Assembly (NCBI GenBank): GCA_938045585.1
Contig: CALIAU010000002.1
Span: 62,001 to 126,000, forward strand
Direction of reading: 5' to 3'
DNA from: an uncultured Saprospiraceae bacterium
GTDB taxonomy: Bacteria > Bacteroidota > Bacteroidia > Chitinophagales > Saprospiraceae
Length of the DNA: 64,000 nt
The notes below the pieces were generated by a model. That model worked only from the letters and a program-made list of their open reading frames with translations, was not told where the DNA came from and did not search any database. Below are positions 25,122 to 36,100 of this stretch, piece by piece (position 1 is the first letter of the stretch; every line of letters begins with the position of its first letter). A program made the translations under genes and the position numbers.

Positions 25122-25925
25122 CTATGCTTTAGTACATTGTAAGCTAAAGACATGTGGAAATGCAATACCATGTGTACCCCAAATGTATTCGTTCTCCGCT
25201 CTTTCTTGCATATTTTCGAAACAGTTAAATGGGCTATAATCGTATTCCTTGAAATGACTTACTTGTAGGCCTTGTTCGATTAAAGCAGACATAATCTCTG
25301 ATAAACTATGAATCCAGAAATATTCTTTTAGTGTTATTTTCTTGTCTTTGGCAGCATAGGTATTTTCTAATGTTTCTTCATATACCCCCGTGTTAAAATA
25401 ATTGTATTCTAGTTTTTCTTTCTCCCAGTTAAACATGTCCAAGGCTGGATGAAAATCTACTATCGTGAAGCTGCCACCTGGTTTTAAATATTTATGAATT
25501 AATCTCGCCCATTCTGAGAGATCTGGGAGCCACACAATTGAACCATAAGAGGTAAACACGTTGTCGTATTGTTTGTCTCCTAATACGTCTTCTATATCAT
25601 ATACATTGGATCGTATGAAACGCGCAGGAATATTCAGTTCCTCACTCAGGGCATTTGCGGTTTCAATACTATTATCAGAAATATCAATTCCAGTTACTAT
25701 AGCACCCTTTCTTGCAAAGGAAAGCGTATCCATCCCAAAATGGCACTGTAGATGCAAAAGTGATTTTCCTTGGATGTCCGATAAGAGGCCATCTACTATT
25801 TTAAAAAGAGAGGACTTTCCTTCCTTGAAAGACTTAAGGTCATAAAACTCAGAATCTTTATGTAATTCGGTCCGTGCATTCCAGCCTTGTCTGTTTGTCT
25901 CGAAATATTCAGTATGTTCCTTCAT
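25122..25925 (-). CDS. Class I SAM-dependent methyltransferase
   Basis: 267 residues. The Rossmann-type methyltransferase domain spans about 45-170: LLHLQCHFGMDTLSFARKGAIVTGIDISDNSIETA (motif I and the acidic residue binding SAM ribose), then YDNVFTSYGSIVWL and YLKPGGSFTIVDFHPA (motifs IV and VI). The substrate cannot be told; it resembles the UbiE/Tam-like small-molecule group. The gene is divergent from DUF3467, with the start codons 30 bases apart. Confidence 0.85.
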   Translation of the reverse strand: MKEHTEYFETNRQGWNARTELHKDSEFYDLKSFKEGKSSLFKIVDGLLSDIQGKSLLHLQCHFGMDTLSFARKGAIVTGIDISDNSIETANALSEELNIPARFIRSNVYDIEDVLGDKQYDNVFTSYGSIVWLPDLSEWARLIHKYLKPGGSFTIVDFHPALDMFNWEKEKLEYNYFNTGVYEETLENTYAAKDKKITLKEYFWIHSLSEIMSALIEQGLQVSHFKEYDYSPFNCFENMQERAENEYIWGTHGIAFPHVFSLQCTKA

Positions 25926-25932
25926 TTAATCC

Positions 25933-25940
25933 TACTTTTG
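25933..25940 (+). promoter_or_regulatory. -7 promoter element for DUF3467 gene
   Basis: TACTTTTG is an exact TAnnTTTG match, 15 bases before the ATG at 25956. No -33 element at standard spacing. Confidence 0.45.
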
Positions 25941-25955
25941 TGTAAAATCTAAAAA

Positions 25956-26273
25956 ATGGCAGAAGAGAAAAAGAAAAAAGGTAAACAAATTAATATTGAA
26001 TTACCAGAAGGTGTAGCCGAAGGTGTGTATTCAAATCTAGCAATAATATCCCATTCTCACTCAGAGTTTGTTATTGACTTTGTCCGCCTTGTACCTAACG
26101 TAGCAAAGGCAAAAGTAAAATCAAGAGTTATAATTACTCCTGAACATGCTAAACGTTTAATGAAAGCACTTGCAGAAAATGTGAAAAAATTTGAAGCCCA
26201 GCATGGGTCTATTAGCGAAAAAGAACAGAATCCATTTCCTGCTATGAATTTCACACCTACGGCACAAGCCTAG
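25956..26273 (+). CDS. DUF3467 family protein
   Basis: 105 residues. A Lys-rich start (MAEEKKKKGKQINIELPEGVAEG) is followed by the DUF3467 core VYSNLAIISHSHSEFVIDFVRLVPNVAKAKVKSRVIITPEHAKRLMKALAENVKKFE. The fold and function of the family are not established; it is widespread in bacteria and archaea as a short cytoplasmic protein. It stands alone. The ~400 bases that follow, up to 26695, hold no gene. Confidence 0.85.
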   Translation: MAEEKKKKGKQINIELPEGVAEGVYSNLAIISHSHSEFVIDFVRLVPNVAKAKVKSRVIITPEHAKRLMKALAENVKKFEAQHGSISEKEQNPFPAMNFTPTAQA

Positions 26274-26695
26274 ATGCAGACACTTTGTGCCAACAATAGA
26301 GGAATGTACGATAAAAAACTACTGGTTAACCATTGGGCACTTATTTATAGATATACCTAAAGGTATTGCCCATGCTGTAATTAGTGTTCTATAGCAAGTT
26401 TACGGTAACAAATAAGCTTCTAGATTTGGACCTCTAACCGCAAGCTTTTATTATCCAGCACTTCTACTACTCCTTCCTACAATAAATCTACAGAAACAAA
26501 CTTTAACATAAATCTTATGTTTTCTTTAGAGAATTGAGAAATAATTCTTTATGTTTAAATAATTCTAAAGTCAATCCTTTTCATAGAACGCTTCCAAATA
26601 CAACACTTTAAAAACTCCTGGTATTTTTTTAATTAACGCTTTCGTATTCCTACGGAATACTAGGAAGGGTAATGCTTAATTCTAAACTTAATGCT
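26274..26695. other. Gene-free stretch with short hairpins
   Basis: No ORF of note on either strand. Two perfect inverted repeats are visible: AACATAA-ATC-TTATGTT near 26508 and GTATTCC-TAC-GGAATAC (26644-26660), the latter 36 bases before the start codon of the next gene, where it could structure the leader. No promoter matching TAnnTTTG was found. Confidence 0.4.
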
Positions 26696-28204
26696 ATGAA
26701 AAAGGGTCTATTCCATTTTATTATTTTTCTATTCTCATTTAACTGTGCGTATTCTCAATGTATCGAACCAGCAACATGCACAACTACCCTAACTGGTACG
26801 ACTGATTTTAATGCCAACGAAACGAATGCTGTCATTTGCATAACAGGAAACTATTCAGGGAATCTTAGTTTGTCAAACGGTGCCACTGTTATCGTTGAAA
26901 ACGGGGCTACTTGGACAATTTCTACTTCCTTTGTATTTGATCAATCCTCCGTTTTTAACAATGGAACAATTGATGGTAATGGTGCATTTGTTATAGGGCC
27001 ATCCAGTGTGTTTGTTAATTCTACCACAGCATTATTAAATGTTGCAGGAGACTTAATTTTGAATTCTAATTGGCCAAACGATGGCGATCAATTATGTCCT
27101 ATTGAAAATGCCGGTGAAATAAATGCTTACTACGTTGAAAGCGTAGACACCTATGTAGAAAATTCAGGCACCTTCAATGTAACTAAAGAAATGTTCTTAC
27201 ATGGAGGTATGTCAAATTCTGGACAAGTAAATATAGTCTGCCCTCCAGGAGAAACGAATTGTAGTTTCATAGTTGGTGATTTTCCAGATGGTCAGAATTA
27301 TAGTAATAATGGTGGTGTAACTACAATTAATGGTGCGGCATATTTTGATGGAAATATTGATGGTTCAGGTAGATTTGAATGCACTAATCCAAACCAAACA
27401 GTCGAATTCACAAATACTGGAGGATATACAGGTTCTGATGTATTCGCCGTAGCAGGTGATTTCAATATTTCTGCGCCTATGGGATCCAATGATGGCGATA
27501 CGAGTAATGATCCAACCTTAGAAGTACTTGGTTCAATCATAACTCCCTTAGATTGCCTTTCAGGTGTTGACTTAGTTGTAAATATTTGTGATCCCTTTGC
27601 TCCTTTATCTAATACTGACATATGTGAAAATTACATACAGAATACAACTACCTGTGCAAATAACTTTTTTGTACTTCCTATCGATCTTATTCGTTTCTAT
27701 TTCGAAGAAAATAACAACACGATAGAATTTCATTGGGAGACTGAGAACGAAATTAATTTTAGTCATTTTGAATTAGAAAAAAGTTTGGACGGTAACAATT
27801 TTAAACATGCCCAGTCCATTACTTCAACGAATAAGTCTTCTGGAGATAATTATACATCCGGTGCATTTAATGTAAGTGAAGCAAAAGGATACTATCGCTT
27901 AAAACTAATTGATAATAATGGTGCATTTGAATATTCATCTATCCTTCATTATAATGGTTCAAAATTGGAAGCAAGCTTTTATCCAAATCCCGTAGGTCTT
28001 GATGGTGCGATTCATTTTTCAACAGAAACCACGGCAGCTTTTACAGTCAGTATTTTGAACGTATCTGGCAAGGTGTTAAAAACTGAAAACCTTAGTGGAA
28101 AATTGCAGTACTCTTTAGATATTATGAAAGGTTTAAGGAAAGGGACCTATATCCTAATATTAGAAAACGAACACTATAAAAAATCACAAAAACTGGTTTA
28201 CTAG
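26696..28204 (+). CDS. T9SS type-A sorting domain protein, secreted
   Basis: 502 residues from the ATG at 26696; an ATG at 26672 adds eight residues ahead of a good signal peptide (MKKGLFHFIIFLFSFNCAYSQ), so the later start is preferred. The middle is a repetitive beta-helix-like region rich in Gly, Asn and Thr (GATVIVENGATWTIS, NNGTIDGNGAFVIG). The part from about 340 has the FHWETENEINFSHFELEKSLDG-type fibronectin-like segment, and the last ~80 residues (FYPNPV...GTYILILENEHYKKSQKLVY) form the T9SS type-A sorting domain. Probably a cell-surface or secreted protein. A strong terminator follows. Confidence 0.88.
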   Translation: MKKGLFHFIIFLFSFNCAYSQCIEPATCTTTLTGTTDFNANETNAVICITGNYSGNLSLSNGATVIVENGATWTISTSFVFDQSSVFNNGTIDGNGAFVIGPSSVFVNSTTALLNVAGDLILNSNWPNDGDQLCPIENAGEINAYYVESVDTYVENSGTFNVTKEMFLHGGMSNSGQVNIVCPPGETNCSFIVGDFPDGQNYSNNGGVTTINGAAYFDGNIDGSGRFECTNPNQTVEFTNTGGYTGSDVFAVAGDFNISAPMGSNDGDTSNDPTLEVLGSIITPLDCLSGVDLVVNICDPFAPLSNTDICENYIQNTTTCANNFFVLPIDLIRFYFEENNNTIEFHWETENEINFSHFELEKSLDGNNFKHAQSITSTNKSSGDNYTSGAFNVSEAKGYYRLKLIDNNGAFEYSSILHYNGSKLEASFYPNPVGLDGAIHFSTETTAAFTVSILNVSGKVLKTENLSGKLQYSLDIMKGLRKGTYILILENEHYKKSQKLVY

Positions 28205-28211
28205 TTAATAT

Positions 28212-28241
28212 AAAAAAAGCTCCTTTCGAGGAGCTTTTTTT
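28212..28241. terminator. Bidirectional intrinsic terminator with TTCG loop
   Basis: Seven A, then GCTCCT-TTCG-AGGAGC, then seven T: a 13-bp stem with a TTCG tetraloop. It serves both the T9SS gene (plus) and ruvB (minus), whose stop is four bases away. Confidence 0.92.
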
Positions 28242-28244
28242 ATA

Positions 28245-29270
28245 TTAAAATAGGCTTGAAGTCTTGGAGGGTGGAATATGGCCAATATGCTTATACGCTT
28301 TCTCCGTAGCCTCTCTCCCCCGCTGTGTTCTCTGTATATAGCCTTCCATGATTAGGAAGGGTTCGTATACCTCTTCTATAGTTCCAGCCTCCTCTCCTAC
28401 TGCTGTTGCAATTGTAGTTATGCCTACGGGTCCGCCTTTAAATTTTTCGATGATAGTACTGAGAATTTTATTATCCATCTCATCCAGTCCTCCTTCATCT
28501 ACATTTAATGCCCCTAATCCATAGACGGCGATTTCTTTATCTATTGTTCCATTCCCTTTAATCTGTGCAAAGTCCCTTATTCTTCTCAGGAGTGCATTCG
28601 CTATTCTAGGGGTTCCTCTGCTTCTTCTCGCTATTTCCATTGCGCCAGCCTTATCAATAGGAATATCTAAGATCTGCGCACTTCTATTGACTATCTTTTC
28701 TAAGGTTTTAGCGTCATAATAATCTAGATGGCAATTTATACCAAATCGAGCTCGTAAGGGACTTGTAAGTAAGCCCATGCGTGTTGTTGCACCTACTAAG
28801 GTAAAGGGGCTTAGATTTAGTTGTACACTTCGAGCATTAGGTCCACTATCAATCATAATATCAATCCGATAATCTTCCATTGCAGAATATAGATATTCTT
28901 CCACTACTGCATTGAGTCTATGTATTTCATCAATAAATAATACATCTCCCTCTTGCAAATTTGTAAGTAGCCCAGCCAGGTCACCTGCTTTTTCTAAGAC
29001 AGGACCAGAGGTCAACTTTAAGTTGGAATTGAGTTCGTTTGCTATAATATGAGATAGCGTTGTTTTCCCCAAACCTGGTGGTCCATGCAAAAGCACATGA
29101 TCCAAGGCTTCTTCTCGCATCTTTGCAGCTTCGATGAAGATCTTAAGATTGTCTACTAGATTTTCTTGGCCGCTGAAATCTTCCAAATACTTTGGTCGGA
29201 GCGCTTTTTCCAGTTGCGACTCTTCTGTAGTAAGATTTTCCTTGTGGGGATCCAAATTTGGATTTAACAT
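28245..29270 (-). CDS. ruvB: Holliday junction branch-migration helicase RuvB
   Basis: 341 residues, the usual length. Walker [12 protein letters not shown], Walker [10 protein letters not shown], sensor 1 [18 protein letters not shown] (with the arginine finger region), sensor 2 [20 protein letters not shown], and the C-terminal winged helix with [22 protein letters not shown] are all intact. RuvB hexamers drive branch migration with RuvA; ruvA and ruvC are not in this window. Ends at the shared terminator. Confidence 0.96.
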   Translation of the reverse strand: MLNPNLDPHKENLTTEESQLEKALRPKYLEDFSGQENLVDNLKIFIEAAKMREEALDHVLLHGPPGLGKTTLSHIIANELNSNLKLTSGPVLEKAGDLAGLLTNLQEGDVLFIDEIHRLNAVVEEYLYSAMEDYRIDIMIDSGPNARSVQLNLSPFTLVGATTRMGLLTSPLRARFGINCHLDYYDAKTLEKIVNRSAQILDIPIDKAGAMEIARRSRGTPRIANALLRRIRDFAQIKGNGTIDKEIAVYGLGALNVDEGGLDEMDNKILSTIIEKFKGGPVGITTIATAVGEEAGTIEEVYEPFLIMEGYIQRTQRGREATEKAYKHIGHIPPSKTSSLF

Positions 29271-29481
29271 GTCGGCAATATATAGTAAATTATCGTAATG
29301 TAAAAATCATAGATAGCAGTGAATAATCCTTATAAAACGGAATTAAATCAATAAAAAACAGCAATTATTGTCAAGATAAGTACTATTTCTAAGTTGCTCT
29401 AATTGGCTGAATCCTTTACAAATCGCTAATTTTTCCTTTAATTTGCAGCTTATTAAAGCTAAAAACTAATAAAATCATAGT

Positions 29482-30705
29482 ATGAGCGGAGAAAATATTG
29501 AATTAACAAGAAGGAAGAAATTAAGAGTTCCTGACAATCCTATTATTCCTTTTATAGAAGGAGATGGTATCGGCCCTGATATTTGGGTAGCAGCACAGAA
29601 AGTTTTAGACGCAGCGGTTGAAAAGGCATTTGAAGGAAAACGAAAGATACACTGGAAAGAAGTATATGCTGGAGAAAAGGCGCATCAGAAAACAGGCGAA
29701 TGGTTACCACAGAGTACCCTAGATACAATTAGCGAACATCTAGTTGCTATCAAGGGACCATTGACGACTCCAGTTGGAGGAGGATTTAGATCACTCAATG
29801 TGGCTATTCGTCAGAAGTTAGATCTATACGCATGTGTACGTCCGGTTAAATGGTATAGAGGGGTGCCTAGTCCAGTAAAGAAACCTGCACTTGTAGACAT
29901 GACTATTTTCAGAGAAAATACAGAAGACATCTACGCAGGAATTGAATATATGCATGGAACGGCAGAGAACAACAAGATGAAAAAATTCTTGATTGAAGAA
30001 ATGGGTGTAAAAGAAATTCGTTTCCCTAATACAGTTTCTTTAGGTGTAAAACCAGTATCTCAAGAAGGAACAGAGCGTATTGTAAAAGCTGCCATTACAG
30101 ATGCACTTGCTAAGAAGAAAAAATCTGTGACTCTTGTACATAAGGGTAACATCATGAAATTTACTGAGGGTAAATTTAAAGAGTGGGGTTACAACTTAGC
30201 TAAGAGCGCATTTGGAGCAAAAGATTATGAGGGAGGACCTTGGCAGATTATTGAGCATAAGGGCCGTCAATTAATAATCAAAGATGTAATTGCGGATGCA
30301 TTCCTACAACAGATTTTACTACGTCCAGCAGAGTATGATCATATAGCAACGCTAAACTTAAATGGCGATTATATTTCTGATGCACTTGCTGCAGCAGTTG
30401 GAGGAATTGGTATTGCGCCGGGGGCGAATATTAATTATGATACAGGTGTGGGTGTTTTTGAAGCAACACACGGTACTGCTCCTAAGTATGCAGGTCAAGA
30501 TAAGGTAAATCCAAGTTCAGTTATTCTTTCAGGTGTAATGATGTTAGAATATATGGGTTGGAAAAAAGCAGGAAGACTTATCGAAAAAGGATTGAAAGGT
30601 GCAATCAAGACGAAGCGTGTGACCTATGACTTTGAAAGACTAATGAAGAATGCTACTCTATTGAAGTGTTCTGAATTTGGAGATGAAATTATTAAGCACA
30701 TGTAG
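29482..30705 (+). CDS. icd: Isocitrate dehydrogenase, NADP-dependent
   Basis: 407 residues. Very close to the E. coli Icd type throughout: [31 protein letters not shown] (the Ser corresponding to the E. coli regulatory phosphorylation site is present), [37 protein letters not shown], and [23 protein letters not shown]. The NADP-specificity residues of E. coli, Lys-Tyr in [12 protein letters not shown] and Tyr/Arg in VTYDFERLM, are conserved, so NADP is the expected cofactor. A TCA-cycle enzyme of the cytoplasm, transcribed alone and followed by a terminator. Confidence 0.96.
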   Translation: MSGENIELTRRKKLRVPDNPIIPFIEGDGIGPDIWVAAQKVLDAAVEKAFEGKRKIHWKEVYAGEKAHQKTGEWLPQSTLDTISEHLVAIKGPLTTPVGGGFRSLNVAIRQKLDLYACVRPVKWYRGVPSPVKKPALVDMTIFRENTEDIYAGIEYMHGTAENNKMKKFLIEEMGVKEIRFPNTVSLGVKPVSQEGTERIVKAAITDALAKKKKSVTLVHKGNIMKFTEGKFKEWGYNLAKSAFGAKDYEGGPWQIIEHKGRQLIIKDVIADAFLQQILLRPAEYDHIATLNLNGDYISDALAAAVGGIGIAPGANINYDTGVGVFEATHGTAPKYAGQDKVNPSSVILSGVMMLEYMGWKKAGRLIEKGLKGAIKTKRVTYDFERLMKNATLLKCSEFGDEIIKHM

Positions 30706-30736
30706 TCTATTGCAAACAGACTTTAACATAAAAAAC

Positions 30737-30776
30737 AAGCTTGTACTGATCGGAATGATTGGTATAAGCTTTTTTT
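30737..30776 (+). terminator. Intrinsic terminator after icd
   Basis: AAGCTTGTAC (30737-30746) pairs with GTATAAGCTT (30762-30771) with one G-T, and an inner TGATC/GATTG pairing extends the hairpin; six or seven T follow. Confidence 0.85.
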
Positions 30777-30814
30777 AATTAAGCTCGAATTTCACCTATT
30801 CCAAATGGAACAAC

Positions 30815-32545
30815 ATGGTGAGCGGTGGAGGTGACTCATGGGGCTACTATGCCTATCTTCCTTCCTTTTTTATTAACAAGGACTTGAAAGATCTGCGCAT
30901 TACCTGTGCTACGCGTAAAAAATATAATGAGCATTCTGAAGAATGTAAAAATGCAGATGGATATAGTATTACTAAATACACATCCGGTGTTGCATTCTTC
31001 CATCTACCCGCTTTTCTAATTTCCGATCTATGTGCGCAATTTACAGATTATGACAAGGATGGATTTTCTAAGCCTTATATATTTGGATTGTATTTAAGTA
31101 CGCTCTTCTATGTTTTATGGGGACTGTATTTATTAGGTATTGTCTTAGCAAAACAGTTTAGTATCCGGATTACCATGCTGACATTAGCAATACTTGCCCT
31201 ATGTACAAATCTGTACTATTTCAGTGTCTATAATAATGTCATGTCACATCCTATCAGTTTCTTTTTGTTTGCGGCATTAATTTACAACACGGATATCTTT
31301 TATAAGGAACTTGATAGAAAACGTCTATTTATTCTTGGATTGATTTTGGGTGTTATTACACTTATACGACCAACAAATAGTATCGCTATACTTATCCCTC
31401 TCCTATGGGGAATAAGCAGTATAAAAGATCGCACTAGTCTGATACGAGAACACAGTGGTAAACTGCCGTATGCGATACTCGGCTTCTTTCTAGCACTTTT
31501 ACCTCAACTTCTCTACTGGAAGTATGCCACAGGTCAGTTTATTTACTACAGCTACCAGGGAGAGGGTTTTGATTTTAAAAACTCAATGATAGGAAGAGGT
31601 TTGTTTTCTTTTAGGAATGGTTGGTTGATCTATACACCTGTCATGTTTTTAGTTTTTCCAGGATTATTCTTTCTTTTCAAAAAACGTTCGAAGGCGTTTT
31701 GGCCAGTTCTTATCTTACTGCCCTTACATGTTTACATCATTTACAGTTGGTGGAACTGGTATTACATTAATGGTTTGGGTTCGCGTCCAATGGTAGACAT
31801 TTATCCGATACTTGCTTTTGCTTTGGCGGCTAGTTTAACCTTTCTTTTTTCAAATAAAATTCTAGCTATTCTCTTTTCAGGTATACTCCTTTTCCTAACG
31901 AGTCTAAATGTGTTTCAAGTCTATCAACATTCCAAGGGTGTCTTATGGACTGAAGATGCAAATGCGTCTTTTTATAAACAGGTGTTTGGACAAACAAAAT
32001 GGTCTCAAGCGATTGCGGTTGTTTACGATTTAAATAGATTTCAACCTAGTAATTATGAATCCAAACGTCAACTCTATAGAGATGATTTTACTGCATACAA
32101 GCAATTTGAAGTACCCCAGACACCACGCGATGGAAGGCCTTCCGTATTATTATCTCATGAAAGTGTGGCTAGTCTAGATAGCTTTGTTGTATCAGCTGAA
32201 GAACTCAATTTAGGAAAGGAAGACCTGCTCACTTTAAAGGTTTGGATGCGTGTAGAAGACCAAATTACACGTTTCTATGATTTTTCTTCCATCTTTATAG
32301 AGTACTACAGAGATGGTAAAAATTATAAACGCAACTATTTAAGATTGCACAATAAACCCTGTCCGGAGAGCAGATGTTCACTTTGGTATGGTGAGGTGCA
32401 TGTCTGGGATGAACTTATCGCACATATAAAACCGCAAGAATTTTTAGAAGCAGGCGACACAATGAAATTTAAATTTTACATGCCTGATAATTCTACTCCA
32501 CTTTTCTTAAGCAATTTCGAAATCCATGTGAGTTCGGTTAAGTAA
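30815..32545 (+). CDS. Multi-pass membrane protein, GT-C glycosyltransferase-like
   Basis: 576 residues. The first ~35 residues (GGGDSWGYYAYLPSFFINKDL) correspond to the luminal loop that normally follows a first membrane helix in GT-C transferases (PMT/GT39-like), but that helix is missing: the frame upstream is open only to 30779 and codes for no membrane segment. About nine or ten membrane helices follow, then a soluble ~200-residue C-terminal domain (from about 370) with aromatic-rich beta strands. The IRPTNSIAI segment after helix 4 is typical of these proteins. The sugar substrate is unknown. It may be N-terminally truncated; otherwise intact. Confidence 0.65.
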   Translation: MVSGGGDSWGYYAYLPSFFINKDLKDLRITCATRKKYNEHSEECKNADGYSITKYTSGVAFFHLPAFLISDLCAQFTDYDKDGFSKPYIFGLYLSTLFYVLWGLYLLGIVLAKQFSIRITMLTLAILALCTNLYYFSVYNNVMSHPISFFLFAALIYNTDIFYKELDRKRLFILGLILGVITLIRPTNSIAILIPLLWGISSIKDRTSLIREHSGKLPYAILGFFLALLPQLLYWKYATGQFIYYSYQGEGFDFKNSMIGRGLFSFRNGWLIYTPVMFLVFPGLFFLFKKRSKAFWPVLILLPLHVYIIYSWWNWYYINGLGSRPMVDIYPILAFALAASLTFLFSNKILAILFSGILLFLTSLNVFQVYQHSKGVLWTEDANASFYKQVFGQTKWSQAIAVVYDLNRFQPSNYESKRQLYRDDFTAYKQFEVPQTPRDGRPSVLLSHESVASLDSFVVSAEELNLGKEDLLTLKVWMRVEDQITRFYDFSSIFIEYYRDGKNYKRNYLRLHNKPCPESRCSLWYGEVHVWDELIAHIKPQEFLEAGDTMKFKFYMPDNSTPLFLSNFEIHVSSVK

Positions 32546-32561
32546 AATGTACTTCCGATAA

Positions 32562-33071
32562 TTATATTTCAAGCACAGTGATACTTTGCACCAAATTCAT
32601 ATCGTCGTAAGAAAAAATCAATCCGATATAATATACATGCGCCCAGAAATCAATTTCATCTGGTTCACCGTATGCGGCAATTACTTCTGCTTCTGTACTC
32701 CCCAGTTTAATTCCCTCTGCTGTCATTCCATCAAAATTATCAGATAAAGAGAATGACTGTATGGGGAGCGTATTAATATCCAAATCTCCGGATCCGTGTT
32801 GTCCAAAAATGACATCTACTCCTTTTGCGACATTAAAATAATTATAGGTTGCATTCCCTGATCCCCCAACATTGATAACAGGTAGGTATCCTTCTCCTAA
32901 CTCAGTTGCCACCTCACTTCCTAAATCACCTATTTCCAAATCATTCAATCCTTGGCCAGGAAAGATAGTTATATCCTCTGGAGTTGTTCCTCCTGTTTCT
33001 TCATCACCACAGGAAGGGAAACATAGAACTACTGAAAGAAGCACTAAGAGTAAAAAGTTATTTTTTTTCAT
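32562..33071 (-). CDS. Lipoprotein of unknown function
   Basis: 169 residues. The lipoprotein signal MKKNNFLLLVLLSVVLCFPSC carries a lipidated Cys at 21. The mature domain holds a repeated motif: IFPGQGLNDLEIGDLGSEVATELG and MTAEGIKLGSTEAEVIAAYGEPDEI are two versions of the G-hx-hGx-(S/T)-xxExxxxhGEPD unit that also appears in the SmpA/OmlA-like and related beta-lactamase-inhibitor-like (BLIP) folds. This suggests a tandem duplication within the protein. Located next to the T9SS giant gene on the same strand, 41 bases downstream of it. Confidence 0.7.
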   Translation of the reverse strand: MKKNNFLLLVLLSVVLCFPSCGDEETGGTTPEDITIFPGQGLNDLEIGDLGSEVATELGEGYLPVINVGGSGNATYNYFNVAKGVDVIFGQHGSGDLDINTLPIQSFSLSDNFDGMTAEGIKLGSTEAEVIAAYGEPDEIDFWAHVYYIGLIFSYDDMNLVQSITVLEI

Positions 33072-33112
33072 TTCTGATTTTTAAGAATTATAATCATCTA
33101 CATAAGAAGCCA

Positions 33113-36100
33113 TTATAGTTTAACAAATTTCTTTCTAGCTAAACTTCCTTTTGCATTTAAAATATGTACCACATACACTCCAGGTGCAAGTATTGACACA
33201 TTAATCATTTCTTTGTCTTGTATGAATTGACTCTCCAAAACTTTCGCTCCATTGATATTACTGATAAGTATGTTTGCTTTTAGAGCGTTGACTTCTGAAC
33301 TTTCAACCACTAAAATATCATTTACTGGATTAGGATATATAGCCACTTCAGATGTATTTATATCGCTTGTACTAGTTACGATAAATAATGCAGTAGCTGT
33401 ACATCCATTTATATCGCTCACGATAACTTCATGGTTTTCAAAAATAAATGCAATACTTTGTGTTGTGTCTCCTGAACTCCAAAGAAATGTAAATGGTCCT
33501 TCTCCATTCATCACTTGCGCTACTAAACTATCTCCAATTTCAACTATTTCTATTACAGGATTTTCATTTACTGTGATATTTACATCTACTTCTCCAGTAC
33601 AACCATTTATATCTTCTACTTCCACAAAGTATTGTCCTGAATTAATTAAAGCCGCATCATTAATGGTAGGATTTTGTTGATTACTACTAAATCCATCTGG
33701 ACCTGTCCAAGCATACGATACAGCATCGTCTACTGTCAATTCTATGTTATCTCCCACACAATACGGCCCTGTATTCATTGCCACTGGAATGGGGTTTGGA
33801 TTTACTATTACATCAATGGAAGACTCCGCAGAGCATCCGTTAGCATCTTGCACAACTACCGTATAATTGCCCGCAGCCGATGTTCCTGCTGTTATTAGAA
33901 TAGGATTCTGTACATCTGAGAAAAAATTATTAGGTCCCGTCCAAGTATAATTTTGAAACGCCTCAACTGAAAGCTGAATATCAGATCCATCACAATACGG
34001 TCCAGTACTTGATGCTGTGGCCACGGGACTTTGATTCACTATTAACTCAAAGCTATCATCACCAGAGCATGTTGCTCCATTGTCTACCTGTACACTATAG
34101 ATGCCTGCAGTAGAGACTTCTATAGTTTGTGATGTATCTCCTGTACTCCACATGTAATTTGTAAAACCAATTCCTGCATCAAGTGTGGTCGATTCACCTG
34201 AACAAATTGAAGATAGGCCTACAATAACAGGAAGTAATTCATCATTCACAACTACTTCCACCTCTGCAGAAGCGGTACATCCATTTTCGTCAATTAATTC
34301 AACAGAATACATACCCGCTTCAGTTACTTCAATAATTTGTGAATCTTCACCATTATTCCAAACGTAAGTACTGTATCCTTCTCCTGCATCTAAGACAGAT
34401 GACTCCCCAGCACATAGCACTAGATTTCCATTAATTACAGGATTCAGTTCTGGGATTACTTCTATTGTCACCACAGCTGAGACAGTACATTCATATGCAT
34501 CTTCTACCGTCAAAGTATAATTTGTTGTTTCCGTGGGTGAAACTTCATGAGTGGCACTATTTCCAAGTCCATTATTCCAAATATATGTATATCCAGAAAG
34601 TCCTCCTGATAATACTGCTGAAAGGTTTGTGGATTCACCGTAGCAAAGTGTCGTTGATGCTGCCGCAATTTCAAGATCCATTTCCCCACTTACAAAGAGA
34701 GTAATCTGACTAGAAGTTTCACAAGAATTTGCATCAATAAGAGTAGCGGTATAAGTAGTCGTTTGGTATGGCGATACAGATTGAATAGGTCCATTTCCTA
34801 AACCATTATCCCAAGAAACTGAAAATGGAGAAGCTGCGTTAATTCCTATTGCTTCTAATTCCACTTCTTGGCCTTCACAAATAAATTCCTCTGTTGCGCT
34901 TATCAGAATGTCAGGGCCAGCATTCACTGTAACTTCTATTTCGGCTGTACCAATACAACTATTCCCATCTTCCACATCCACTGAAAATATACCAGCTTGC
35001 GATACAGTAATTGTTTGGCTTGACTCCCCTGTGCTCCAGTTATAACTCGAGTAGCCATCTCCAGCGTCTAGGGTAGTAAATTGGCCTGCACAAATTGAAT
35101 TATTCCCAGTTATTATTGGATTAGGAAGATCATCCACTTGTATATTAATGCTCGCCTCTGCAATACAATTTCCTGCATCTGTGACAACCACAGTATAACT
35201 AGTACTAAGCATGGGAGAAACAGTATGAGTACTACTATTCCCTAGACCATTATCCCAAGCAAAGTTAAAGTTTTGAGTACCGCCACTTACAAGAGCTGTA
35301 AGATCTGAAGATTCACCTACACATAAACTAGACGGGTTACTTTCTATTTCTACAGTCATTCCTCCACTTGTACTCACCGAAAGTGTAATAATGTTGCTAG
35401 TACTACATCCATTTGCGTCTGTAGCAATAACTGTATATGTTGTATTTGTTGTAGGACTCACTGTGTGTATTGCACCCGTTCCTAATCCTTGATCCCAAGC
35501 AAAAGTGTAGGGTGCCGTTCCTGCAAAAGGCAGGGCTTCTAAAGTTGCACTACCACCAACGCATATTTCTGATGCAGTAGTTTCTATTTCCACGATCGGG
35601 TCTGGAAATTCTTCAACTTCAAATTCAGCAATGCCGAAACAATTATTGGCATCAATAACTTCCACTGCATAAAGACCAGCTGATGTAACTGTAATAGACT
35701 GGGAAGTTGCTCCTGTGCTCCATAGATAAGATGTATAACCAGCTCCTGCATCTAAAACACTAGAACCACCAGCAGCGCAAATTGCACTGGCTCCTGATAT
35801 CATAGGCGACGGAGGAGAGTTAACTACAATGGTTATCTCGCTTGTATCCATACAAAGAAATTCATCTGTACCTATCACTTCATAGGTGGTAGTAACTGTT
35901 GGAGAAACCACTAAATTCGCACCAGACTGACCCGTATCCCATTGGTAAGTAACCATACCGATCTCTCCTATACTTGTAACACTAAGATTTGCACTTTCTC
36001 CTTCGCAAATACTCAGATTATCTGCAGCTGCTTCAATTATTAAGCTACAAGAAATCAGTCCACAAGCATCCAAAACCTCATTTACATTTGCACATCCTGC

